Shown here: positions 56,041-63,499 of the stretch, one piece after another | How the letters are laid out: every line of letters starts with the position of its first letter | How positions within the stretch are numbered: the stretch's first letter is position 1 | Assembly (NCBI GenBank): GCA_937989875.1 | Contig: CALKBO010000018.1 | Span: forward strand, 1-64,000 | DNA: 64,000 nucleotides | Origin: an uncultured Collinsella sp. | GTDB lineage: Bacteria > Actinomycetota > Coriobacteriia > Coriobacteriales > Coriobacteriaceae | Reading direction: 5' to 3' | The notes under the pieces: generated by a model | Seen by the model: the letters and a program-made list of their open reading frames with translations, nothing else | Databases searched by the model: none | What the model was told of the DNA's origin: nothing | Made by a program: the position numbers and the translations under genes

Positions 56041-56922
56041 ATGATCAAAATCACCGTCCCCGCCACCAGCGCGAACCTAGGCATTGGCTACGACACCCTC
56101 GGCATGGCCGTCAGCCTCTACTCGCACTTCACCTTCGAGCGCGCCGACAAGCTCACCATCTCGGGCTGCCCCGAGGAATTCCAAAACGAGAACAACCTGG
56201 TCTACGTTAGCTTTGTCGATGCACTGGCCGCATGGGGCGAGCCGGCCTTCCCCGTCGCCATCGACATTCAGACTGACGTTCCCGTCGCCCGCGGCCTGGG
56301 CTCCAGCTCCACCTGTGTCGTCGCCGGCATTATGGCCGCCGCCGCGCTGACAGGCCACACCGTCGACCGTGCCGAGCTCGTCCGCATTGCCACCGAGGTC
56401 GAGGGCCATCCCGATAACGTCGCCCCCGCTATCCTGGGCGGCGCCGTCTGCTCCTTTACGCCGACCGATTCGCTCCCCCAGTGCCTGCGCTACGAGGTGA
56501 GCGATCGCCTGCGTTTTATTACCGTGATTCCGCCCTACGAGGTGCATACGAGCGAGGCGCGCAAGGTCGTGCCGCAGGAGGTTCCGCTCTCCACCGCCGT
56601 ATGGCAGATGGGCCGCATCGCCGGCATGACGCGCGGTCTTGAGTCCGGCAACCTCGACCTGATTGCCGCCGCCAATGACGACCGCATCCAGGAACCCTAT
56701 CGTCGCCGTCTGATTCCCGACTACAACGCCGTGCGCGACACCTGCCTTAACGGCGGCGCCAAGACCATCTGGATCAGCGGATCGGGCTCGACCCTTATGG
56801 CTGTGACCGACGACACCATCGTGGCAAAGTTCCTGCAGGTCAAGCTGCGCGAGCAGTTCCCTAAGTGTGATACGCATATTCTGACGTGCGACACCGAGGG
56901 CGCTCAAATCGAGTACCTGTAG
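56041..56922 (+). CDS. thrB: Homoserine kinase
   Basis: A 293-residue GHMP kinase phosphorylating homoserine. IKITVPATSANLGIGYDTLGMAV opens the protein; the ATP loop is PVARGLGSSSTCVVAGIMAAA (about residues 82-102); VEGHPDNVAPAILGG and the C-terminal ISGSGSTLMAV (motif 3) are intact. RBS AGGAG. It completes asd-lysC-thrC-thrB here; homoserine dehydrogenase is not in the window. A compound hairpin follows its stop by 23 bases. Confidence 0.94.
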   Translation: MIKITVPATSANLGIGYDTLGMAVSLYSHFTFERADKLTISGCPEEFQNENNLVYVSFVDALAAWGEPAFPVAIDIQTDVPVARGLGSSSTCVVAGIMAAAALTGHTVDRAELVRIATEVEGHPDNVAPAILGGAVCSFTPTDSLPQCLRYEVSDRLRFITVIPPYEVHTSEARKVVPQEVPLSTAVWQMGRIAGMTRGLESGNLDLIAAANDDRIQEPYRRRLIPDYNAVRDTCLNGGAKTIWISGSGSTLMAVTDDTIVAKFLQVKLREQFPKCDTHILTCDTEGAQIEYL

Positions 56923-56945
56923 CGCCCTGCCTCATTGCTCTCACC

Positions 56946-57062
56946 GGTCCCCTTGGGGCTTCCCCTGAAAACGTCCTCGATCATGAATTGCCCCGTCGTG
57001 CGCTTCGCGCGACGGGGCAATTCGATCTGCGGATTGTTTTCAGGGGAAGCCCCAAGGGGACC
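56946..57062. repeat. Compound hairpin with conserved bulges, copy C
   Basis: Perfect 27-bp outer arms (56946-56972 and 57036-57062) and perfect 14-bp inner arms (56985-56998 and 57010-57023). Left segment GTCCTCG-ATC-AT; right segment GAT-CTGCGGATT. The bases after it to 57319 are lower in GC and include an AT-rich promoter-like stretch (57255-57295) for the next gene; nothing else is supported there. Confidence 0.9.
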
Positions 57063-57319
57063 TGCGCAGCCTCGACAGGATAATCGCATTCGCTGATTTA
57101 ATCTTGTGCTCCAACGGAGCCACAGACGAGAGGCCTTCACGCTGCGGAATAATTTTGAGGGGAACACCCCGACCATCCCTGCGTTTACCTTGCTGAGGAT
57201 GTCTACAGGGACCCACGCTTTGAAGGAGCGCCGGGCAGATAGGGGCTTTTTAGGTTACATAATAAACTGTTTATCTATGCTACTATTTAACTAGGCATCG
57301 CAGTATGGAGGTGGTCAAA

Positions 57320-57835
57320 GTGTTACGCACACTCAAAGCTTCGTTTTTCCTCTCGATACTTTTGATATTACCGATATGTTTCTCGTTTAGCCCTTCGACT
57401 GCTTATGCTGCAGAAAGCGATGCTGTCGCAATTTCTGGCGCAACCCAAGATTTTGATTTAACGAAAGGTCCCGAGCAGTCTCATCAAATCAAGCTTAAGG
57501 ATGGGACCGTTGCAGTAATAGGAATTAAAAAAACCAATGAACCCAGCCTGATATGGGACAGTTACTACAACAACGCATCTGGAACTTGGACTATCTATTA
57601 CAACAGTCCTTTTATTTATCGCGAATTCAAGATCAACATAGCGAACTCGCTCATTACCAGCGCTTGGGGACAAAACTATACGACTATCGGCTGTACGGTA
57701 ACTAACGAGTCCTTTATATGGAACTCGAAACAGGCGACATATCGACTCAACTATGAATCGATGGGGATGACGTCCGGTATCGCCGTGTTGCAAGCGACCA
57801 TGGAAGGCAGCACGCTCCACACCTATGCAAACTAG
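57320..57835 (+). CDS. Secreted DUF5626-like protein
   Basis: A 171-residue exported protein. The signal peptide runs to about residue 35 (LRTLKASFFLSILLILPICFSFSPSTAYAAES, AYA|A cleavage). The mature domain starts with FDLTKGPEQSHQIKLKDGTVAVIGIKK and has alternating beta strands (GTWTIYYNSPFIYREFKINI...ATYRLNYES), which I associate with DUF5626, of unknown function. The GTG at 57320 is preferred over ATG 57305 because GGAGG lies eight bases upstream. Composition is more AT-rich than its neighbours, suggesting recent acquisition. A tiny membrane peptide follows 24 bases later. Confidence 0.65.
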   Translation: MLRTLKASFFLSILLILPICFSFSPSTAYAAESDAVAISGATQDFDLTKGPEQSHQIKLKDGTVAVIGIKKTNEPSLIWDSYYNNASGTWTIYYNSPFIYREFKINIANSLITSAWGQNYTTIGCTVTNESFIWNSKQATYRLNYESMGMTSGIAVLQATMEGSTLHTYAN

Positions 57836-57859
57836 ACTCACATCAATTGAGGAAGTTCA

Positions 57860-57964
57860 ATGATCCCAATTCCTGCACGCTCAGACATTATGATCGCTCT
57901 CGTTTGGATTCTCGTCGGAGTGCTTATTTGGCGTATCTGCAAATGGGTTAAAAACAAGAAATAG
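57860..57964 (+). CDS. 34-aa single-span membrane peptide
   Basis: ATG 57860 follows GAGGAAG at four bases. The 34 residues are MIPIPARSDIM, a membrane helix (IALVWILVGVLIWRI) and a basic end (CKWVKNKK). It sits 24 bases after the DUF5626-like gene and is followed by a terminator hairpin, so it is likely cotranscribed. It could be a small partner protein or a type I-like toxin, but I found no convincing antisense promoter here, unlike at 10 kb. Confidence 0.45.
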   Translation: MIPIPARSDIMIALVWILVGVLIWRICKWVKNKK

Positions 57965-57998
57965 TTGATAAAACGTATATGCCATTTATGCGATGCTT

Positions 57999-58024
57999 GG
58001 GGCCGTTAAATCGGCCCCTATTTC
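57999..58024 (+). terminator. Terminator after the small membrane peptide
   Basis: GGGGCCG-TTAAAT-CGGCCCC (57999-58018) followed by TATTTCT. Confidence 0.75.
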
Positions 58025-58166
58025 TATAGCTTTTCAAGCAGCAGTCACCCATTTGGAAGTCGCAATGCCATTCATACGATTTCGGCCCTTTAAGCCGCTA
58101 TCTATTGGTAGGGACTCTTGCTGGTAAGGAGCGCTTACTAGATACAAACCTTGGCAATATATTGGT

Positions 58167-58865
58167 TTAGGCGGCGCTGGTTTCTTTGTATTCGAAGACT
58201 GGCTCTAGGAGATCTTCGATGTTGCAGTGGAGGGCTTTTGCTATGGCTCTTACGCTTGTTACCGAAGCTTCATTGATGTTTCTCTGGCGCTGCTCGTACA
58301 TTTGGATTGAGCGGAGTGACACACCCGATTCGTATGCTAGATCTTGTTGGGTTTTCTTAAGCTTCTTTCTTGCTAACGCAAGTTTGGTTTGCCTGGACGC
58401 TTTTTTCGCCATATCGCAGACGAGGCGAGCCACGCGTTCCTCCGAGGCTTCGTGCCAGGGATAGTACAGACTGCGCAGTGCGTCAAACGGAACGACATGC
58501 AGCAGGTCTTCGAAAGACTCCCCTAAACGCCACTGCAGATATGCCAGTATCCAGCCTGTCCAATACTCTGGCGTCTTCTCAAAACGATAGGTGCGATCCG
58601 GTATAAACCCGCTCTGATAGCCGGACCTTTCAGCGATAAGCGCGAACAGCTCAACGCCCGATTTTCCCGATACGACCCATGCGTTGCCGCGTTCGAACTC
58701 GCGAGCTACGCCGCTCAGGCAAAAGAGTTCAGCAACTTCCGATCCTTCGGCTCCATAATCGTTAACGGCATAATCAAAGCAGTCGCCGAGGTTGTTCATT
58801 GCATCCTCGAGGTAATAGATGGGATATGTTCTACTCGGTCCACAATTCGTCAACTCTTGGATCAT
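58167..58865 (-). CDS. Protein with C-terminal XRE helix-turn-helix, putative antitoxin
   Basis: A 232-residue soluble protein. Residues 1-160 are an unrecognised globular region (YPIYYLEDAMNNLGDCFDYAVNDYG; YWTGWILAYLQWRLGESFEDLLHVV). Residues about 166-228 are an XRE domain (TKLALARKKLKKTQQDLAYESGVSLRSIQMYEQRQRNINEASV). ATG 58865 lies inside the end of the upstream gene (35-base overlap) and follows GGGAGGG. The tight coupling with the ART-like gene and the double operator upstream suggest it is the DNA-binding antitoxin/repressor of that pair. Inferred, not demonstrated. Confidence 0.65.
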   Translation of the reverse strand: MIQELTNCGPSRTYPIYYLEDAMNNLGDCFDYAVNDYGAEGSEVAELFCLSGVAREFERGNAWVVSGKSGVELFALIAERSGYQSGFIPDRTYRFEKTPEYWTGWILAYLQWRLGESFEDLLHVVPFDALRSLYYPWHEASEERVARLVCDMAKKASRQTKLALARKKLKKTQQDLAYESGVSLRSIQMYEQRQRNINEASVTSVRAIAKALHCNIEDLLEPVFEYKETSAA

Positions 58866-59514
58866 CTAAATCAACCCTCCCTGTCATTAAATCCCTAATG
58901 TAGACACCCTCAGAGTCGAATCCATTCACAGTATCCAGGTACTTGCGCCGCGCGTTCTGTTCTCGCTTAAAGCGCTTGGGATAATACTCAGATCCCAACG
59001 CCTGCCTCCATTCGCGGAATCTGATTACTGAAAACGCACGCTCACTCATAAGAGCGTATTGGATGCCCAAATCGCCCAAACGCATAATGAGTTGCAGTTG
59101 CCTAAGCGAGATCATGCTGTTAACGAACTGTCTTGCAAACGAAAAGTAAGAATCGTCGGCGCGATAACCTCGAATTACGTCATAGGGAGAAATATCAATT
59201 AGGCAGTTATCCAGCAGATAGCGAAGTCCTTCGCGCGCCAGCGGTGTCGAAACATTGAACTCCCTATTGTTAGCCAAAATCGCAAGCCAATTGAGAATTG
59301 AAAACTCCCCGGACTCCAAGTCCAAGACCGCAAGACCATCCATATCGAGCTCATATCGATTCGCGATACCATCGGACTCGGTCCGACATGCCCACTCCAT
59401 TGCCATTTCCTCATGCGGCGTGCAATAAAACCCACACCCATAGTCATTGAATTGTCTGCATTTATCCAACGACGGATGCTCGACAACAACCTCCGACCCG
59501 TGCCAAAGCTCCAT
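58831..59514 (-). CDS. DUF3990-type ADP-ribosyltransferase-like protein, putative toxin
   Basis: A 227-residue soluble protein that I associate with DUF3990, a family with an ART-like fold. The N-terminus has LWHGSEVVVEHP...NDYGCGFYCTPHEEMAMEWA, the H-G-S and G-x-G-F-Y-x-T pattern of ARTs, and residues near 108-125 have DVIRGYRADDSYF. ATG 59514 follows GGAGG at five bases. It leads a two-gene operon with an XRE-domain protein. Toxin-like modification of a cellular target is inferred from fold and pairing. Local GC content is lower than in flanking housekeeping genes. Confidence 0.65.
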   Translation of the reverse strand: MELWHGSEVVVEHPSLDKCRQFNDYGCGFYCTPHEEMAMEWACRTESDGIANRYELDMDGLAVLDLESGEFSILNWLAILANNREFNVSTPLAREGLRYLLDNCLIDISPYDVIRGYRADDSYFSFARQFVNSMISLRQLQLIMRLGDLGIQYALMSERAFSVIRFREWRQALGSEYYPKRFKREQNARRKYLDTVNGFDSEGVYIRDLMTGRVDLDDPRVDELWTE

Positions 59515-59532
59515 ATCGACCTCCAAACAAAA

Positions 59533-59579
59533 ATATCACCCCAGTGATAGTTTACCAATAACTATCACTGGGGTGATAT
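59533..59579 (-). promoter_or_regulatory. Double operator of the ART-like/XRE operon
   Basis: Perfect 20-bp inverted arms (59533-59552 and 59560-59579) with spacer TACCAAT. Each arm contains its own 16-bp dyad, TATCACCCCAGTGATA (59534-59549) and TATCACTGGGGTGATA (59563-59578), centres 29 bp apart. It is 19 bases upstream of the ART-like start, as expected for a repressor binding as two dimers. Confidence 0.75.
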
Positions 59580-59610
59580 AGGTGGGAGCTTTTGAAGGGT
59601 TGCGGCCCGA

Positions 59611-60207
59611 TTAGAGGCAAGCCTCGGCGATGCGCTTTTTGAGTTCGTCGATGCCGGTACCGGTTTGGGAGCTTGTGATGATTACGTTTTCGGCCGGGAC
59701 GTTGAGCTGCTTTTTGATGGCTGCTGCCTGGCGGGCCTGCTGGGTGCGGCTGAGCTTGTCGGCCTTGGTGAGGCAGACGATAAAGTTGAACTCGTTGCCC
59801 TGCAGGTAGTCGATCATGTCATGGTCGAGCTTACTCGGGTCGTGACGAATATCCACCAGCGACACAACCAGGTTAAAGCTGCGCTCCGAGTCGAAGAAGT
59901 CACCGATAAGTTCTGCCCAGCGGTCACGCTCGGCCTTGGAACGACGGGCGAAACCATAACCCGGCAGGTCGACGAAGTGCACGTCGTCAGCCTCAAAGAA
60001 GTTGATGTTGCTCGTCTTGCCCGGTGTGCTCGAAACCTTGACGAGGTTTTTGCGGCCAAAAAGCTTGTTCATGATCGACGACTTGCCCACGTTGGAGCGG
60101 CCGACGAAGCTCACCTCGGGGCAAGTGGACTCGGGAATCTGCGAAACCTTGCCATAGCTGGCAACGAACTTGGCAAGCTGGTAGTTAATGGAATCGGCCA
60201 TGGACAC
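59611..60207 (-). CDS. engB: EngB/YihA-type ribosome-biogenesis GTPase
   Basis: A 198-residue cytoplasmic GTPase needed for 50S subunit assembly in characterised bacteria. G1 is GRSNVGKSSIMNK (about residue 33), G2 the Thr in STPGKTSNINFF, G3 DLPGYGFA, G4 LTKADK, G5 TSSQTGTG. Length is standard. It lies 33 bases downstream of the nucleosidase gene (same strand) and may be cotranscribed with it. Confidence 0.94.
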   Translation of the reverse strand: MSMADSINYQLAKFVASYGKVSQIPESTCPEVSFVGRSNVGKSSIMNKLFGRKNLVKVSSTPGKTSNINFFEADDVHFVDLPGYGFARRSKAERDRWAELIGDFFDSERSFNLVVSLVDIRHDPSKLDHDMIDYLQGNEFNFIVCLTKADKLSRTQQARQAAAIKKQLNVPAENVIITSSQTGTGIDELKKRIAEACL

Positions 60208-60240
60208 TCCTTGGTCGTAGGTTCTTACAAAAAAAGCGCG

Positions 60241-60981
60241 CTAATAGATAGCAGCGATACGGCGAACGATATCGAGCGTAATGCCACTCGCGGTGCGGGC
60301 ATACTCGAACAGGTCGAACTCGCGGTCGCAAATCGCATCGTACGCCTCGTCACAATTATCGCTGATAGCGCGCAGCACCAGGCAATCGACACCATTTTTG
60401 GTTGCGACGTGGGCAATTGCCGCGCCCTCCATGCCGACACAATCGGCATGCGTCGCCTCGATAGCGTCGTTGCGCATGGCGGCGCCCGTCACAAAGCGGT
60501 TACCCGTGGCAATCGTGCCGACCAGGAACTGCTTTGCGCCCTCGTTCGAAGCTGCTGCATTTGTCGAAGCATCAACAAACCCACGCTCAGCAAGCACATC
60601 GGCAGCAATATCGACCAGCGCAGGCGTCGAGCCAAACTCCTCGAGCCCCGGTGCAGACTCGGCGATAAGCGCAGTATCGGTATCCAGATAGCGCAGGCAT
60701 TTGCCGATGACCACGTCGTCGATATGGAGCTTGGGGTTCAAACCGCCCGCGATACCCGAAAGCACAACTGCCTGTGGAGCATACTTGCTAATGAGGTGCT
60801 GTGTTGCGGCGGCAGCGTTTACCGTGCCCATACCCGCAGTCGTGGCGACAATCGACAGGCCGTCGAGCCCGCCGGTCACAACGTTCAAGCCCGCCTCCTG
60901 TACCATGCAAACGTTACTCAACTCTTCCTTAATCTGCATGATCTCTTTTTCGAGTGCACCGATAATCGCGATGGTAGCCAT
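60241..60981 (-). CDS. mtnN: 5'-methylthioadenosine/S-adenosylhomocysteine nucleosidase
   Basis: A 246-residue cytoplasmic hydrolase cleaving adenine from MTA and SAH in methionine salvage and S-adenosylmethionine recycling. IAIIGALEKEI (general-acid Glu), VVLSGIAGGLNPKLHIDDVVIGK, CVGMEGAAIAHVA (Met-Glu nucleoside site) and VLRAISDNCDE (catalytic Asp) are all present. The start is ATG 60981 after TTTGGGGAA; four extra codons upstream are possible. Confidence 0.92.
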   Translation of the reverse strand: MATIAIIGALEKEIMQIKEELSNVCMVQEAGLNVVTGGLDGLSIVATTAGMGTVNAAAATQHLISKYAPQAVVLSGIAGGLNPKLHIDDVVIGKCLRYLDTDTALIAESAPGLEEFGSTPALVDIAADVLAERGFVDASTNAAASNEGAKQFLVGTIATGNRFVTGAAMRNDAIEATHADCVGMEGAAIAHVATKNGVDCLVLRAISDNCDEAYDAICDREFDLFEYARTASGITLDIVRRIAAIY

Positions 60982-61059
60982 GCCATTCCCCAAACCTATA
61001 CGAAATTCTCAACCACGGTATGGTACCAGCATTTTGTTTGACCTCGTCAAACGAACACG

Positions 61060-62178
61060 CTAGGCCAGCGCAGCTCGCGTATCAAACAGAGCCTTTGCAA
61101 TCGCAGCCGTAACCTCGCTCGAGCGGTCGCTCCACGGCATCGATGTCATGATGCTCATGACATAGGTACGGCCATCGATGTCGATAAGGCCCGCATCGCA
61201 TGTCGAATAGCAACCATCCTCGCTAATCCAGCCTGCCTTGTTGCGCACCAAGGCTTGGTCGTCCGCAATGCCATCACGGATAAATGAGCGCGATGTTGAT
61301 GACAGCAGTTCAGATAACCACTGGGAGGCCTCACTGCCACAGCTCAAATACTCGCACATCTCGCGCCACAACTTGGCCGAGGTGCGCGGGCAATAAGTGG
61401 GAAAATCACTCATCGGATCGAGTGCGGTATCGTAATCGATGCCAAGACCGACAATCCAATCCTCGTAACCGACACGGTCAAACGCCGCGCGTAACGCAAT
61501 AAACGAATCGTTGTCCGAATTAACGACCGAGGCCTCGATGAGTTCGCGAACCGTCAGCCAGCCCATACTGTAGCCGCCATAGGTGCCCAGAGTATCATCG
61601 AGCGATACTTGCCCTGTCTCGACCAGGGATTCACAGACGTAGAGCACATAGAGCGCCTTATAACTACTCGCACCGTAAACCTCGACATCAGCGTTATACG
61701 TCACGCCCTTGCCGCTCGACAAATCGTAAAACACCACGCCCACATCGCCCAATTCCCGGGCCTGATCAAGGGCATCTTGGAGTGCGGCGAGGCTCTCATC
61801 CTCCAGGGCGGTGATCTGGTCATCAACCAATGAGAAGGTCTGCACGGTATCGCCTGAGGGAATATCGTTAAAGTCCGCCTTCGAAAGCCTCGTCTTAAGG
61901 CTCGCTGTCGACAGGGTCTGACTTGCGGTGGCTTTAGATTCAGAGACCTTTTTGTTTTGCGTCTGTACCGTTGACGCATCTGAGTGTGCCATTCGCTCCG
62001 ACGCGTAGGTTTTGGCGGTAATTCCGAGGATAATAACCGCCAACGTTAGCATCCCAACGGCGGCAATCTTCGTCACGCGGATGCGAACGTCAGCGAGGCC
62101 ACGCGAAGGCGTGCCCTTCGTCTCATATCTGCTGCCATGCTGCGGCACATACTCGTCCCGCGATGCGTTGCTTCGCAC
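61060..62178 (-). CDS. Class A beta-lactamase-like serine hydrolase, membrane anchored
   Basis: A 372-residue protein. Residues about 38-58 (IAAVGMLTLAVIILGITAKTY) anchor it in the membrane, with a Ser/Thr-rich linker after. The penicillin-binding fold has SxxK in GASSYKALYVL (about 171-174), SDN in VVNSDNDSF and a KAG triad (RNKAGWISEDG) in place of KTG. Such proteins may be beta-lactamases, DD-peptidases or wall-modifying enzymes; the anchor and the long spacer favour a cell-wall role. Monocistronic. Confidence 0.8.
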   Translation of the reverse strand: MRSNASRDEYVPQHGSRYETKGTPSRGLADVRIRVTKIAAVGMLTLAVIILGITAKTYASERMAHSDASTVQTQNKKVSESKATASQTLSTASLKTRLSKADFNDIPSGDTVQTFSLVDDQITALEDESLAALQDALDQARELGDVGVVFYDLSSGKGVTYNADVEVYGASSYKALYVLYVCESLVETGQVSLDDTLGTYGGYSMGWLTVRELIEASVVNSDNDSFIALRAAFDRVGYEDWIVGLGIDYDTALDPMSDFPTYCPRTSAKLWREMCEYLSCGSEASQWLSELLSSTSRSFIRDGIADDQALVRNKAGWISEDGCYSTCDAGLIDIDGRTYVMSIMTSMPWSDRSSEVTAAIAKALFDTRAALA

Positions 62179-62336
62179 GTGGTCTCCTGACTGCTACCGT
62201 TTATATACGAGCAGCATAATACCGAGCAGGCATTTCTTTCCAAAGATATTCAGCGGCGTTTAAGGTGTCTTTAAAGAAACCACAAGCGTATTTATCCAAA
62301 TGGCACGATTCTGTTGCGCATCTCCGCCCAAAACGC

Positions 62337-62403
62337 AGTTGCGGTGGAATAGTTCCTGTTTGGGCAGCATAAGCCGAAAAACAAGAACTATTCCACCGCA
62401 ACT
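62337..62403. repeat. AGTTGCGGTG palindrome, copy 3 of 3
   Basis: AGTTGCGGTGGAATAGTTC with its complement (62337-62355 and 62385-62403), and TGTTT/AACA pairing inside. The outer decamer equals copies 1 and 2, and the ATAGTTC interior resembles copy 1. It lies in the gap between pflA and the serine hydrolase. Confidence 0.85.
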
Positions 62404-62439
62404 TGACGGGGCTCTTTGGCAATCAACTTGGCGCCCAGG

Positions 62440-62472
62440 GGCACTCATTTAAGTCTGTCCCCAATGAGTGCC
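62440..62472. repeat. CTGTCCCC palindrome, third stem family
   Basis: GGCACTCATT (62440-62449) pairs with AATGAGTGCC (62463-62472); loop TAAGTCTGTCCCC. CCCA/TGGG extends the stem outward. The loop shares CTGTCCC with the six-copy family but the stem is unrelated. It sits 23 bases past the pflA stop. Confidence 0.75.
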
Positions 62473-62494
62473 TTTGGGAAGCGAAAATGGCTCG

Positions 62495-63313
62495 CTAGCC
62501 GATGGCGTTTTTGAGTTCCGCGCGGCGCTTTTTCATGCCGGTCATGACGGCGTTGCGCAGCTCGGGCATGCGCGCAGTATCCATCTGTGGAACGCCCTCG
62601 AGCTTATAGGGAATCCCCAGCTGCTCATACTTGACGACGCCCATCGTGTGATACGGCAGCATTTCCAGGCCCACCACGTTGTGCCACGGGGCGATGAGGC
62701 GGCCGAGCGCCTCGCACTCCTCAACCGTATCGGTAATGCCCGGCACCACCACGTGGCGGATAACGACCTTAATCTTGCGACGCGCAAGCTCATCACCAAA
62801 CGCCAGGATGCGTGCGGGATCGCAACCGGTCAGCTTTTTATGCTCGACGGGATCGGCGTGTTTAATGTCGAGCAGCACCATATCGGTCTCGTTGAGTACG
62901 GCATCGAACTTCTCGGGATGCGCGGGATCGAACGCATAGCCGCAGCTATCCAAGCAGGTGTGCACGCGACCATCGGGGTTGTTGTGCATGGCGCGGAACA
63001 GGTCGGCCAAAAACTCAGGCTGCAGGAGCGGCTCGCCGCCGGATACCGTAATACCACCGCTGCGGTAAAACTCATGGTTGCTCTGGAACTCGTCCATCAG
63101 GTGCTCGACGGTCACCATGGTGCCGCCGTTAACCGACCAGGTGTCGGGGTTGTGGCAATACGCACAGCGCATGGGACAGCCCTGAACAAACACCACAAAG
63201 CGGATGCCGGGTCCATCGACCGTTCCCATCGTCTCAATCGAATGCACGCGGCCCAGGGCAAACGCAGAGTCCTCGGGACGAGCGTCCACACCCTCGAGCG
63301 TCATCTCAGCCAT
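62495..63313 (-). CDS. pflA: Pyruvate formate-lyase activating enzyme
   Basis: A 272-residue radical SAM enzyme that installs the glycyl radical on pyruvate formate-lyase, for anaerobic acetyl-CoA and formate production. Cluster Cys 45-x3-Cys 49-x2-Cys 52 is in FVQGCPMRCAYCHNPDTW; ITVSGGEPLLQPEF, LDIKHADPVEHKKLTG and RHVVVPGITD are classic PflA blocks. ATG 63313 follows GCGGGA; starts at 63334 and 63304 are also possible. No pfl gene is in view; it may lie outside the window. Confidence 0.92.
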   Translation of the reverse strand: MAEMTLEGVDARPEDSAFALGRVHSIETMGTVDGPGIRFVVFVQGCPMRCAYCHNPDTWSVNGGTMVTVEHLMDEFQSNHEFYRSGGITVSGGEPLLQPEFLADLFRAMHNNPDGRVHTCLDSCGYAFDPAHPEKFDAVLNETDMVLLDIKHADPVEHKKLTGCDPARILAFGDELARRKIKVVIRHVVVPGITDTVEECEALGRLIAPWHNVVGLEMLPYHTMGVVKYEQLGIPYKLEGVPQMDTARMPELRNAVMTGMKKRRAELKNAIG

Positions 63314-63499
63314 TCCCGCTACCTTGCCTCTCATTGGTTTTAGCTACATAAATGCCAGAGTCATTCTAGCCCATATGCATGATGGCGAAACGGTTTAGCG
63401 GTCAATTGGGTTGTTCTATTTGGCCCTACGCAAGAGCGGCGGGAAGGTTGTCGCAACCCGCCCGCCGCCGAGGCAATAGAAATCGATAGACGCCAGGCC

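Noticed and set aside
57965..58166. Antisense promoter that would make the 34-aa peptide a type I toxin
   Set aside because: No hexamer pair close to consensus with 16-18-bp spacing was found on the minus strand before the terminator, unlike the 10-kb locus.
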